Shown here: positions 1 to 8,670 of the stretch, piece after piece | Layout: each line of letters starts with the position of its first letter | How positions within the stretch are numbered: the first letter of the stretch is position 1 | DNA from: Lachnospiraceae bacterium | Lineage (GTDB): Bacteria; Bacillota; Clostridia; Lachnospirales; Lachnospiraceae | Length of the DNA stretch: 64,000 bases | Reading direction: 5' to 3' | Assembly (NCBI GenBank): GCA_017517305.1 | Contig: JAFWZV010000001.1 | Coordinates: forward strand, 155,608-219,607 | The notes under the pieces: model-generated | Seen by the model: only the letters and a program-made list of their open reading frames with translations | What the model was told of the DNA's origin: nothing | Databases searched by the model: none | Position numbers and translations under genes: made by a program

Positions 1-1
1 A

Positions 2-2143
2 TATAATGTCACCTTAAAGATGATAGATAGTTGTAGCAGTGGATATGATGTCACTACAAAGCTTGCAGAAGGTGGTGTAGATGGAGTAACTATTCATAAG
101 TCATACAAAGTCATAGTCTATGGTGTAAAGCAGCAACTTTCTATAGGGGATGAGATACGCTTTGAAGGTGAGATAAATAACTTTGCCCCTAGTGGTAATC
201 CTGGAGAGTTTAATAGGGGGAATTATTATAAGGCTAGAGGAATAGTTGCTTTTGCTACAGGGTCTAATGCTCAAGTAGAGCTACTTGGTTCGGATAGGAT
301 GTGGTATAGCCTAAAAAGGACTTTGTATAACTTTAGAGAAAGCTTATCTAACTCCTTAAGTCTGATTTGTAACGATGATAAAAGCGTGGCACTATATCAG
401 GGGATACTTCTTGGGGATAAAAACCAAATCTCAGATACTGATATGCTTATGTTTAGACTATCTGGTATAGCACACATATTTGCAATATCGGGACTTCATA
501 TTGGAATTCTGGGAGGGCTTATGTACAAGCTACTGAGAAAGCTTGGAATTAAATTCCTGCCTGCGGCTATAGTTGCCATGATAATTACCTTTTTGTATGG
601 AATAATGACAGGTTTTAGCTTCTCAACCATAAGAGCAATAGTAATGCTTGGATTATCCTTGGGAGGAGAGGTTTTAGGACGCAGGTATGACATGCTTACA
701 GGAATGGGCCTAGCCTTAGGTGTTTTGTTGGTTATATCTCCATTTAGGTTGATGGATGGTGGCTTAATACTAAGCTTTGGTGCTGTGGCAGGGGTTGTGG
801 TGTCAAAATATATTGTGAAGCTACTTGAGAATTATGATAGCTTTAGAAAACTGCAGAAAAAGAAGACTAGGTGGATTTATAAAATAGTATCAGGGTTTAT
901 TTTTTCTGTGGGGATAAGTATTGTCACTGCTCCTTTGATTGCATTTATGTATTTTCAGATTCCTCTTTATTCCGTGATTATTAATATGCTGGTGGTACCA
1001 CTTATGTCTGTGACAGTATTTTGCGGTTTCTTCGGAGTTTTAGTGGGATTAATAAGCCCCATTTTCGGTCACATAATTATAGTTCCGGGAGTGTTATCAC
1101 TTAGATGCTACCATTTGATTTGTAGGTTTTTTCAAATGCTACCATTTGATCTTATCAATACTGGGAAGCCCAAGCTTATCCAGATAATAATTTACTACCT
1201 GGTGTTAGCTATAGTTTTGATTTGTGTTAATCCCAATCATGTTTCTTGGATTAGAAAAACCATACACAATAAAACAAAAAAATGGATACCATATATGCGA
1301 CTTAGATTAATGGGGATTTGGTTAGGTCTTGCCTGTGGGGTGGTTGGAGGTTTAGTAATATTAGGAATTTCGATATGTGATGCTAAGGAGAGGATAATTT
1401 TCTTGGATGTAGGTCAGGGAGATGGGATTTTGCTTCAGTCGGCATATGGTACAAATCTTGTGATAGATGTGGGTTCAACCTCCAATAATAGCTTAGGGGA
1501 ATATGTGGCATATCCGGCATTGTTGTCGGAGAGAATGGATTATGTGGATTATTGGTTTATAACACATTTTGATGGGGATCATACAAGTGGATTGGAATAT
1601 ATACTGACCTCCCAGCTAGATATAGGTATAACAATTGATAATATAGTGGTAAGTGAGAAGGCCTTGTTATCAGAAGAAGCAACACAGCTTTTGGAACAGG
1701 CGGAATATAAGGGGATAAATATAATTTACATGAAGCAGGGGGACTTCATCACAGATGGAAGCTTTGTGTTAAAAGCAATTCACCCTGATAGCAGTTTTGA
1801 GAGTGAAGATAGGAATGAACAATCACTAGTGCTTGAATATAAGTCGGAATCGTTTGATGTTCTATTTACAGGTGATATAGGAGAAGCGGCTATAAAAAGT
1901 TTGCTAGATAAAGGGTGTGTGGATAGGGATTATGACATCTTAAAGGTCCCACACCATGGTTCAAAATACTCCTATTCTATGATATTTCTTGAAAGAATAA
2001 ATCCAGAAGTATCTATTATTTCCTGCGCCAAGAGGAATTCCTATGGACACCCTCATAGAGAGATGGTTGAAGGGTTGGCTGGTGTTGGAAGTCAGCTTTA
2101 CAGGACAGATTATATGGGGGCGGTGGTAATAGAGGCAAAGTAG
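2..2143 (+). CDS. comEC: ComEC/Rec2-type DNA uptake channel protein, 5' partial
   Basis: The reading frame is open from the window edge, so the true start lies upstream; the ATG at 20 is internal to the N-terminal OB-like DUF4131 region (residues about 1-90). A long polytopic membrane Competence domain follows (about residues 120-440). The C-terminal half is a metallo-beta-lactamase-like domain with V-G-Q-G-D-G, T-H-F-D-G-D-H-T-S-G and V-P-H-H-G-S motifs. The family forms the inner-membrane channel for single-stranded DNA in natural transformation, and the lactamase-like domain is a candidate nuclease. The gene precedes holA, a common neighbour order in Firmicutes. Family assignment is secure; whether the organism is competent cannot be seen here. 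Confidence 0.93.
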   Translation, partial: YNVTLKMIDSCSSGYDVTTKLAEGGVDGVTIHKSYKVIVYGVKQQLSIGDEIRFEGEINNFAPSGNPGEFNRGNYYKARGIVAFATGSNAQVELLGSDRMWYSLKRTLYNFRESLSNSLSLICNDDKSVALYQGILLGDKNQISDTDMLMFRLSGIAHIFAISGLHIGILGGLMYKLLRKLGIKFLPAAIVAMIITFLYGIMTGFSFSTIRAIVMLGLSLGGEVLGRRYDMLTGMGLALGVLLVISPFRLMDGGLILSFGAVAGVVVSKYIVKLLENYDSFRKLQKKKTRWIYKIVSGFIFSVGISIVTAPLIAFMYFQIPLYSVIINMLVVPLMSVTVFCGFFGVLVGLISPIFGHIIIVPGVLSLRCYHLICRFFQMLPFDLINTGKPKLIQIIIYYLVLAIVLICVNPNHVSWIRKTIHNKTKKWIPYMRLRLMGIWLGLACGVVGGLVILGISICDAKERIIFLDVGQGDGILLQSAYGTNLVIDVGSTSNNSLGEYVAYPALLSERMDYVDYWFITHFDGDHTSGLEYILTSQLDIGITIDNIVVSEKALLSEEATQLLEQAEYKGINIIYMKQGDFITDGSFVLKAIHPDSSFESEDRNEQSLVLEYKSESFDVLFTGDIGEAAIKSLLDKGCVDRDYDILKVPHHGSKYSYSMIFLERINPEVSIISCAKRNSYGHPHREMVEGLAGVGSQLYRTDYMGAVVIEAK

Positions 2144-2188
2144 AGAAGAATGTTCCAAATTATCCTTTTTAGGTCCGATAATATGTGA

Positions 2189-2194
2189 TATAAT
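2189..2194 (+). promoter_or_regulatory. Extended -10 element upstream of holA
   Basis: TATAAT preceded by TG at the extended -10 position (TGTGATATAAT), about 53 nt before the chosen holA start. No convincing -35 box is visible. Sequence-only inference. Confidence 0.4.
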
Positions 2195-2247
2195 GACAAG
2201 GACAAAAATACTGCAATATAAGTATGTTGCTGCAATGGGAGAACACA

Positions 2248-3264
2248 ATGGCGGAAAGAAAAACCACTAAAAATAAAATAAATGGTATGGATGTTATTTC
2301 CGGACATATTAATTCAGGGGAGTTCTCTAGAGTGTACTTACTTCATGGGACTGAGACATATCTTATGCGTCAGTATAGAGATATGCTTCTTAATGCCTTG
2401 ATTGACAGAGAGGATTCTATGAATTTTGCTAGCTTTAAGGCGGAGAAGTCAGATCCTCAGGAGATAGCTGGGTTTATTCAGACTATGCCGTTTTTTGGTG
2501 ATAGAAGAGTAGCCTTAGTAGAATATAGTGGATTTTTTGTGAAAGAAGATAAGAAATTACTTGTTATGCTAGAGGACATTCCTGACACATCAGTGCTAAT
2601 ATTTGTTGAGACAGAAGTGAAAAAGGATGTATTATATAAGGCTTTGGAAAAAATTGGTACAGTTGCTGAATTTACTACACCTAATGACGGAATGCTAACA
2701 AATTGGATAGCCAAGAAAATTAGCCAAGAGGGACTTCAGGTGGAAGCGGCTGCCATAAGACTATTGTTAGATAGTGTTGTTAATGATATGAATAATATCA
2801 GCAATGAGGTGGATAAATTAATCTTTTACTGTAAGGATAAGGGTGTTGTAACCACCGCTGATGTGGAGAAAATGTGTGTTAGTCAGGTAGAGGGAAAAAT
2901 ATTTGAGATGTTGGACGCTCTATCTAGTAAGAATGGTAAGGCAGTCATATCCTTGTACGAGGATTTGGTTTACTTAAAGCATCCATATAGAGTTATGCTT
3001 GCCAATATAACAACTAACTTCAGAAGAACTATGAAGGTAAAGCTTTGTATGGAAGAGGGTAAAAGCTTTAGCGATATAGTAAGTATACTAGGGATTAAGG
3101 AATATCCTGCCAAAAAGAGTATGGCTTTGGCTAAAAAATATGAATATGAAAGACTTAAGGAATATGTTGAAAGATGCAATCTAGCTGACACTCAGATAAA
3201 AACCTATGTGATGAATGAGAAGATGGCGATGGATATGCTAATTGCAGATTTGCTTAAGCAATAA
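2248..3264 (+). CDS. holA: DNA polymerase III delta subunit
   Basis: 338-aa clamp-loader delta subunit, which opens the beta sliding clamp for replication. The N-terminal part has the typical Y-L-L-H-G-T-E-T-Y-L-M nucleotide-binding-fold start, followed by an AAA-like region and a helical C-terminal collar domain ending near A-D-T-Q-I-K-T. Length fits the family. An in-frame ATG at 2224 would add eight residues, but GGGAG sits six bases before the ATG at 2248, so I start there. It lies downstream of comEC and is convergent with rpsT across a shared terminator. Confidence 0.92.
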   Translation: MAERKTTKNKINGMDVISGHINSGEFSRVYLLHGTETYLMRQYRDMLLNALIDREDSMNFASFKAEKSDPQEIAGFIQTMPFFGDRRVALVEYSGFFVKEDKKLLVMLEDIPDTSVLIFVETEVKKDVLYKALEKIGTVAEFTTPNDGMLTNWIAKKISQEGLQVEAAAIRLLLDSVVNDMNNISNEVDKLIFYCKDKGVVTTADVEKMCVSQVEGKIFEMLDALSSKNGKAVISLYEDLVYLKHPYRVMLANITTNFRRTMKVKLCMEEGKSFSDIVSILGIKEYPAKKSMALAKKYEYERLKEYVERCNLADTQIKTYVMNEKMAMDMLIADLLKQ

Positions 3265-3280
3265 CAAATAAACAATAACA

Positions 3281-3311
3281 AAAAAGAGACGAATGATATC
3301 GTCTCTTTTTT
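3281..3311. terminator. Bidirectional terminator between holA and rpsT
   Basis: A-tract, stem AGAGACGA/TCGTCTCT, short loop and T-tract; symmetric, so it can serve both convergent genes. Confidence 0.85.
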
Positions 3312-3333
3312 AAGTATACTTATCTATATGCTC

Positions 3334-3597
3334 TTAAGCCATCTTGTTAACAGCAATTGTTAAACGAGAAATCTTTCTAGCAGCAGTATTCTTGTGGTAA
3401 ATACCCTTTGAAGTAGCCTTGCTAATCTCTGAGATAGCAACCTTTAAAGCAGCCTCTGCAGCAGCCTTATCGTTAGCAGCGATAGCAGCCTCTACCTTCT
3501 TAACTAAAGTCTTAACCTTAGACTTGATAGCCTTATTTCTCATTGTCTTAGTCTCGATTACAAGAATTCTCTTCTTAGCAGATTTAATATTTGCCAT
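3334..3597 (-). CDS. rpsT: Small ribosomal subunit protein S20 (bS20)
   Basis: 87-aa, Lys/Ala-rich helical protein beginning M-A-N-I-K-S-A-K-K-R, the diagnostic S20 start, and ending with the R-L-T-I-A-V-N-K-M-A helix. It binds 16S rRNA in the 30S subunit. GGAGG lies upstream of the ATG on the minus strand. A consensus promoter about 150 bp upstream implies a long untranslated leader, which could allow autoregulation. Confidence 0.97.
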   Translation of the reverse strand: MANIKSAKKRILVIETKTMRNKAIKSKVKTLVKKVEAAIAANDKAAAEAALKVAISEISKATSKGIYHKNTAARKISRLTIAVNKMA

Positions 3598-3742
3598 TTG
3601 AACAAAACCTCCATAATAAATTATAAAATTAGTTTCTTAGATATATAATTATCACTTTGGTCAAGACACGAACAATATACCCACACCACTAGATATACTG
3701 GACCAGTGAAAATCTCATCTCATGCGAATACACGCAACTCAT

Positions 3743-3771
3743 AGGATAGCAAAAAGGGAAAATGCTGTCAA
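3743..3771 (-). promoter_or_regulatory. Consensus promoter for rpsT
   Basis: On the minus strand, a perfect TTGACA -35 and TATCCT -10 are separated by exactly 17 bp. Transcription would start near 3736, giving a leader of about 140 nt before rpsT. Confidence 0.75.
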
Positions 3772-3817
3772 TACCTTTTTGGTAAAAAACCTATGATTTT
3801 CTTCAAATTTCTGCCAT

Positions 3818-6800
3818 TTATTCACCTGTTGAATAGTTTTTAATCAGCTTATCATAATCTGCAATAGGCATTGGTCTTGCAAAAAGGAAGCCCTGACCTA
3901 TCTCGCAATTAATGGATTTAAGCATCTCAAGCTGCTCCGGTGTTTCGATACCCTCGCTGACAACCCTAATGTCTAAGGTGTGTGCCATATCGATAATGCT
4001 CTTAAGTATGCAGGCAGCATTCTTGTCATTAGCGGTAGAGCGAGCCAAGAAATCCTGGTCAAGCTTAATAACATCGATTGGTAAATCCTTAAGTAATGTA
4101 AGGGATGAGTAGCCTGTGCCAAAATCATCCATATTAATCTTGAAATCCCAGCTCTTAAGCTGATTTAATACATCTATCATCTGAGCATAATTTTCGGAGA
4201 AGATGCTTTCTGTAATTTCGAATTCAATATAGTGATGAGGAATATAATACTTATCAACTATATTTTGAACATTAATTAAAAAGTCCGGATGAGTTAGTGT
4301 AATTCGTGATAGGTTAACTGAAAATGGCATTACATAAATGTCATTATCCAGATAACGTCTCAGAGATTTACAAGCCTCCTCCAACATAAAACAGTCTATC
4401 TGATATATGAAGCCGTTCTTCTCAAAGGAAGGAATAAAGCTGGCTGGTTCAAGGAAGCCCTTAGTTGGCGACATCCATCTAACCAAAAGCTCTCCTCCGA
4501 TAAGTCCGTTAGTCAAAATATCATACTTAGGCTGAACATAAGCGCAGAATTCCTTATTCTCAAGGGCGCCATGCATACTGTTTTCAATCTGGGCCTCGTT
4601 AAGCACTCTCTTGTGATATTCATCATCATAGAAGGCATAGGAAATACCCATAGAAAGGTCCACGGATTTCTCAGCCATCATAGCTCTGTCAACCAAGCGG
4701 TTAATAGAGTAGGAATGCATAGTCTCATCTATAATCAATATACCTGTAACGAAGTCAACCACGAAGCGATCCTGTATAAGCTTGCAGGCATCATGAATCT
4801 CATTCTTGATATTGTTAAATGTATCCATGAAGCTGTCTTGATTCTTGTAGTGTATAAGCATAATAAATGTATCGCTTATCACTCTGGCAAAGGCCTCTCC
4901 ATCGTGAAGATACTTGTGCAAAACATCAGATACAGCCTTTAGAGTCCTATCACCAACGGAGTGTCCATAGGTTTCGTTAATATACTTAAAATTCTTAATG
5001 TTAAAATAGAACATTACATAATCTGTATCAGGATTGCTGTTGAGAATTTCCTGAGCATCAAGCTTGAACTTCTCGTAGTTTCCATATCCAGTAACGATAT
5101 CCTTAAAGGATGCTTCTGCAATTCTTTTCTCAATTGTAATATTCTGTTCAAGCTCCTGCTTAAGTCGCTCGGACTTAGTCTGCTTATGAGCTGATGCAGA
5201 AACCAAAAATGTGTTGCTACCTGTACTCCATTTTATAGGAGTCATATAAATGTCTAGAAGCTCATTTAAGGTTTTATTCATCTTAGAACACTTAGCCGGC
5301 TTACCCTCAGTCATCTTGTGGAGAGCACAATCTCTACAAGGTGAACCCTCCTGATGAAGGCTTCGATAACATTTGCTATTAAGAGCAATGTCCGGATAAT
5401 ATTCATCAGATATATCGTTGTAATAAAGAATTTCATAGGTATCCCTGTCAATCACAATCATAGGATTTTGTACCATTGAAAATGCCTTAATAGTATCGTC
5501 TCTAAGCTGTGATATGTTCTTTAGGTTCTGCTTTGCAACTACAGCCTCAGAAATAATCTTAAATAACACCTTGTAGGCAGAAAGCTGACTTGCTGACCAG
5601 GTTGTATTAGGATTCATAGAGTAGAAGGAAATGTATCCTATAACCTTGCCATTTAAAACAATCTGCGATTGGATAAGCATTCTTATGCCCTCGGCCTGAG
5701 GATTCATGCTAGAAGCATTAAGCTTAATTAAGCTAGTGTCTGAGGAATATACAATTCCGTCAGTGCCCATAGAGTCAAGCTCCTCAAATATAGTGGCAGG
5801 AGTATGCTGACGTCTTGCTCTGTCGCTATTAATTCCTTCTTTGCACCATTGGTGGGTACAGTCCACAAAGCTTTTGTTAAAGCTGTACTCCCATATGCAG
5901 ATTTTGTCTATGTCATAGGTTGAGCCAATCATACCCAGAGCTTTTTCTATTGCAGTGTATGTATTGGTGCTGCCAAATAATACTGAAAGCAATTCGTTGA
6001 CCAGAAGATCCTGAGTGTTTTCAATAGGCTTCTTCTCACGCTTGTTCTCGTACTTTCCGCGATCCATATCATCCTCATAGCACACATAACAATTCTTACC
6101 CTTAAGCTTAGCCTGATAAAGGGCAGTATCTGCATTTTCCAGAAGAACGCTAAATGGAATTTGATCGTTAGTTGTGGAAATACCAATACTAAGAGTAACC
6201 TTGCAGGAGTCGCCACCTGGATACAGCTCTCTTAATTTGTTGGCTATAATAGTGGCTTTCTCTGTGACAAGCTGGTTATCCAGTACATTGGTGAAGAACA
6301 TACAGAACTCATCACCACCGAGACGGCCTGCTATGCCGTAATCACCACATTGCTCAAGCAACACCTTGGCGATGTCCACAATAACATCATCTCCCTTAAG
6401 ATGACCATAGGTGTCGTTAATGTTTTTGAAATCGTCTATATCTACAAGCATAAGAGTATTATAGCTATTGCCGTTAAGCTCTCTTAAGCTTGACTTAATC
6501 TTACTTTCAGTAGTTGCCTTGTTAAGAAGACCAGTCATAAGGTCTGTCTCAGCCTTGGTAAGAAGCTTTTGCTGCTCCACCTTCTGAGTGTGAATGTTAC
6601 GAAGAAGACCAACCACTCTAATTGGATTCATATCCTCGTCGTAAATTGTTGAAAATGTGGAGAAATACCACTGGTAACCGCCGTTTTTGGTGTTCAACTT
6701 AAACTCTGTAGAGTGGTACTCTGTGCCGGCCTTAGCCAGATAGAAGAGCTCATCAATGGCCTCCTTGGTATCGTTTGACACAAGGGCAGTATTAATCATT

Positions 6801-7717
6801 TCCTCAGCAGGATTTTTGATTATGGCTTCGCCCTCAAATATATGGTTAAATTTCTCTGCAAATGTAATAACATCCTCGGCGATATCATATTCATATGGAA
6901 GCTCCTCAGAAATATCTGCAATGATAAGATACTTCTGTTCTTCAAGCATAGCCTTCATCTCGGCAATCTTCAGGTTTGTAATATCTGACATAACCACATT
7001 GAGAATTGGGAAACCTTCGGATACTTCTCCGGATTTAGCAAATATTGCATTAACCCACTTTATGCTATCGTCGGCGCATTTTATTCTAAAATTAACAATC
7101 TTAGAGTCTTCCTCCTCAGTAATATCTGCTAATGCGTCTATTACTATAGCTAAATCTTCACCCAAAACTACAGAAAGAGTGTTTTTGCCATAAAGCTTCT
7201 TGTATTCCTCAGGTGTATAGCCAAACATATTATAGTAGTAATTATTGGCCCAGGTTAGAGTCAAATTATTGTCTAAAAGATGCTTGCTTACACCACTTGG
7301 TACAGTGTTTGCGAAGATTTCAAGGTCTGATTTTGCTTTTGCAGACTCGCTGGCTGCAGACTCAAGGTTGGTGATGTCTGTGAATACACATTGAAGAACA
7401 TCACGACCATCATTAAGGGAGAAAGCCTGACCGTTACATAATACTGTTAGGATTTTTCCACTTTTGGTGACAATACGAGCCTGTACACTTACCAGATTAG
7501 AGATGCTAAGCTGATAGTTGATGGAGGTAATGGCCTCTGTGAAATCTTCCACAAAAAGAAGATTATCAAGAGTGCATATCTTCTTGGATAATTCTCTAGG
7601 AGAATAGCCGGTCATATTGCAAAGCCCTTGATCAAAATCTAATATATTATATGGCACTTCAGTCTCTAGAATAAAGGTAGCCACATCATTGTTTTTTGTA
7701 GAATTATTAGCTGCCAT
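3818..7717 (-). CDS. PAS-rich GGDEF/EAL cyclic-di-GMP signalling protein
   Basis: 1299 residues without membrane segments or a signal peptide, so probably cytoplasmic. Approximate order: three PAS-like domains (10-385), a GGDEF domain with intact G-G-D-E-F (390-550), a GAF-like segment (565-720), a further PAS with a short Cys cluster (C-R-D-C) (740-850), a second GGDEF-like domain in which the signature reads I-S-D-T-F, and a C-terminal EAL domain (1045-1295). In the EAL domain the signature is E-L-L, but E-I-T-E, D-D-F-G-T-G-Y-S-S-L, K-L-D and S-E-G-I-E-T are kept, so phosphodiesterase activity is plausible. The first GGDEF has no RxxD inhibitory site at the usual spacing. GGGAGGTGAG precedes the start. 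It could make and degrade c-di-GMP; net direction is unknown. Confidence 0.9.
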   Translation of the reverse strand: MAANNSTKNNDVATFILETEVPYNILDFDQGLCNMTGYSPRELSKKICTLDNLLFVEDFTEAITSINYQLSISNLVSVQARIVTKSGKILTVLCNGQAFSLNDGRDVLQCVFTDITNLESAASESAKAKSDLEIFANTVPSGVSKHLLDNNLTLTWANNYYYNMFGYTPEEYKKLYGKNTLSVVLGEDLAIVIDALADITEEEDSKIVNFRIKCADDSIKWVNAIFAKSGEVSEGFPILNVVMSDITNLKIAEMKAMLEEQKYLIIADISEELPYEYDIAEDVITFAEKFNHIFEGEAIIKNPAEEMINTALVSNDTKEAIDELFYLAKAGTEYHSTEFKLNTKNGGYQWYFSTFSTIYDEDMNPIRVVGLLRNIHTQKVEQQKLLTKAETDLMTGLLNKATTESKIKSSLRELNGNSYNTLMLVDIDDFKNINDTYGHLKGDDVIVDIAKVLLEQCGDYGIAGRLGGDEFCMFFTNVLDNQLVTEKATIIANKLRELYPGGDSCKVTLSIGISTTNDQIPFSVLLENADTALYQAKLKGKNCYVCYEDDMDRGKYENKREKKPIENTQDLLVNELLSVLFGSTNTYTAIEKALGMIGSTYDIDKICIWEYSFNKSFVDCTHQWCKEGINSDRARRQHTPATIFEELDSMGTDGIVYSSDTSLIKLNASSMNPQAEGIRMLIQSQIVLNGKVIGYISFYSMNPNTTWSASQLSAYKVLFKIISEAVVAKQNLKNISQLRDDTIKAFSMVQNPMIVIDRDTYEILYYNDISDEYYPDIALNSKCYRSLHQEGSPCRDCALHKMTEGKPAKCSKMNKTLNELLDIYMTPIKWSTGSNTFLVSASAHKQTKSERLKQELEQNITIEKRIAEASFKDIVTGYGNYEKFKLDAQEILNSNPDTDYVMFYFNIKNFKYINETYGHSVGDRTLKAVSDVLHKYLHDGEAFARVISDTFIMLIHYKNQDSFMDTFNNIKNEIHDACKLIQDRFVVDFVTGILIIDETMHSYSINRLVDRAMMAEKSVDLSMGISYAFYDDEYHKRVLNEAQIENSMHGALENKEFCAYVQPKYDILTNGLIGGELLVRWMSPTKGFLEPASFIPSFEKNGFIYQIDCFMLEEACKSLRRYLDNDIYVMPFSVNLSRITLTHPDFLINVQNIVDKYYIPHHYIEFEITESIFSENYAQMIDVLNQLKSWDFKINMDDFGTGYSSLTLLKDLPIDVIKLDQDFLARSTANDKNAACILKSIIDMAHTLDIRVVSEGIETPEQLEMLKSINCEIGQGFLFARPMPIADYDKLIKNYSTGE

Positions 7718-7847
7718 TAGCTCTCACCTCCCTTTAGATAATTGTCTATTTATCTAAAATAGTCTATTTACTAATTATAATTCAAAGGGACGCTGTAAGC
7801 AAGAAAAAATGAGGCAAAAACACCATATTTTTTGCCCTGTTGTTTCC

Positions 7848-7876
7848 TTTACAGAACAGGTGATAAATGCTATAAT
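7848..7876 (+). promoter_or_regulatory. Promoter upstream of the 7903 membrane-protein gene
   Basis: TTTACA and TATAAT with a 17-bp spacer, the -10 lying about 27 bp before the coding start. Confidence 0.7.
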
Positions 7877-7902
7877 TATTACAACTGTTGTGAATTACGA
7901 GA

Positions 7903-8616
7903 ATGGTGAAAAATATGTTTAATAACAAAAGATATAAGGTTTTGGCAACCATATCCATAGGCATATTTATAGTGTGCTTTGCTGTGATTATGACTGCCTG
8001 GAATAGAATAACCTATGAAAAATGTATAGAACAGGCAAGTGATAGATTTTATGTGGAGTATGTTACTAGGGGCTACACCACAGGAACTATAGATACAAAA
8101 TACAACAAAGAGCTAATTGGCTTAGAGTTGATTCTAAACTATGAAAAGCTTGCTGATGACTTTTGCAGTTACTTTGCTGATGAGTTTGAAATACCCAATA
8201 ATGAACTGTTAGAGGATAATACAGAAGGTCTTAACGCTATAAAGGTATATTATCGGTGGAGCTTGTGGATTTGCATTTTTAGTATTATAGGTATTATTTA
8301 TAGTATGCTTCACCTGTACAAGGGAAGATATTATAGCCCAATTACATATGGTGGCTTGCTTGGTATGTTTCTCTTGGCTGTTCAGGGTATTGGTCTGATT
8401 ATTTCAGATAATGTGGTGGTAAGTGCCCTTAGAGACATGATATTTAAAGAGGACTATAGCTTCTTCAAGAGTGGAGATATTCTTCTGCATATGCTTCCAC
8501 CAGAGTATGCAAGATGGCTGGCTATAACATATTTTATATATGGCATTGGCATGGCGGTGGTGTTCTTCATAATAAGAGCCATAACTATTAAGAGAACAAA
8601 GCCACACAAATTTTAA
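7903..8616 (+). CDS. Integral membrane protein, DUF1461/TIGR01906-like
   Basis: 237 aa with an N-terminal membrane helix (about residues 16-34), an extracytoplasmic region of about 80 residues, and three more helices in the C-terminal half. The stretch F-K-S-G-D-I-L-L-H-M-L-P-P-E-Y before the last helix resembles the conserved end of TIGR01906 (DUF1461) membrane proteins; this is recognition from memory and moderate. No enzymatic motif is visible. It has its own promoter and faces away from the c-di-GMP gene. An alternative start at 7915 is possible; neither has a strong ribosome site. Confidence 0.65.
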   Translation: MVKNMFNNKRYKVLATISIGIFIVCFAVIMTAWNRITYEKCIEQASDRFYVEYVTRGYTTGTIDTKYNKELIGLELILNYEKLADDFCSYFADEFEIPNNELLEDNTEGLNAIKVYYRWSLWICIFSIIGIIYSMLHLYKGRYYSPITYGGLLGMFLLAVQGIGLIISDNVVVSALRDMIFKEDYSFFKSGDILLHMLPPEYARWLAITYFIYGIGMAVVFFIIRAITIKRTKPHKF

Positions 8617-8670
8617 ATGTAATGAGAGATAAAAGATATAGAAAATTATATACAAATTGGAGGATTATGT

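Noticed and set aside
20-2143. Start of comEC at the ATG at 20
   Set aside because: The frame is open to the window edge and the sequence there is already inside the DUF4131 domain.
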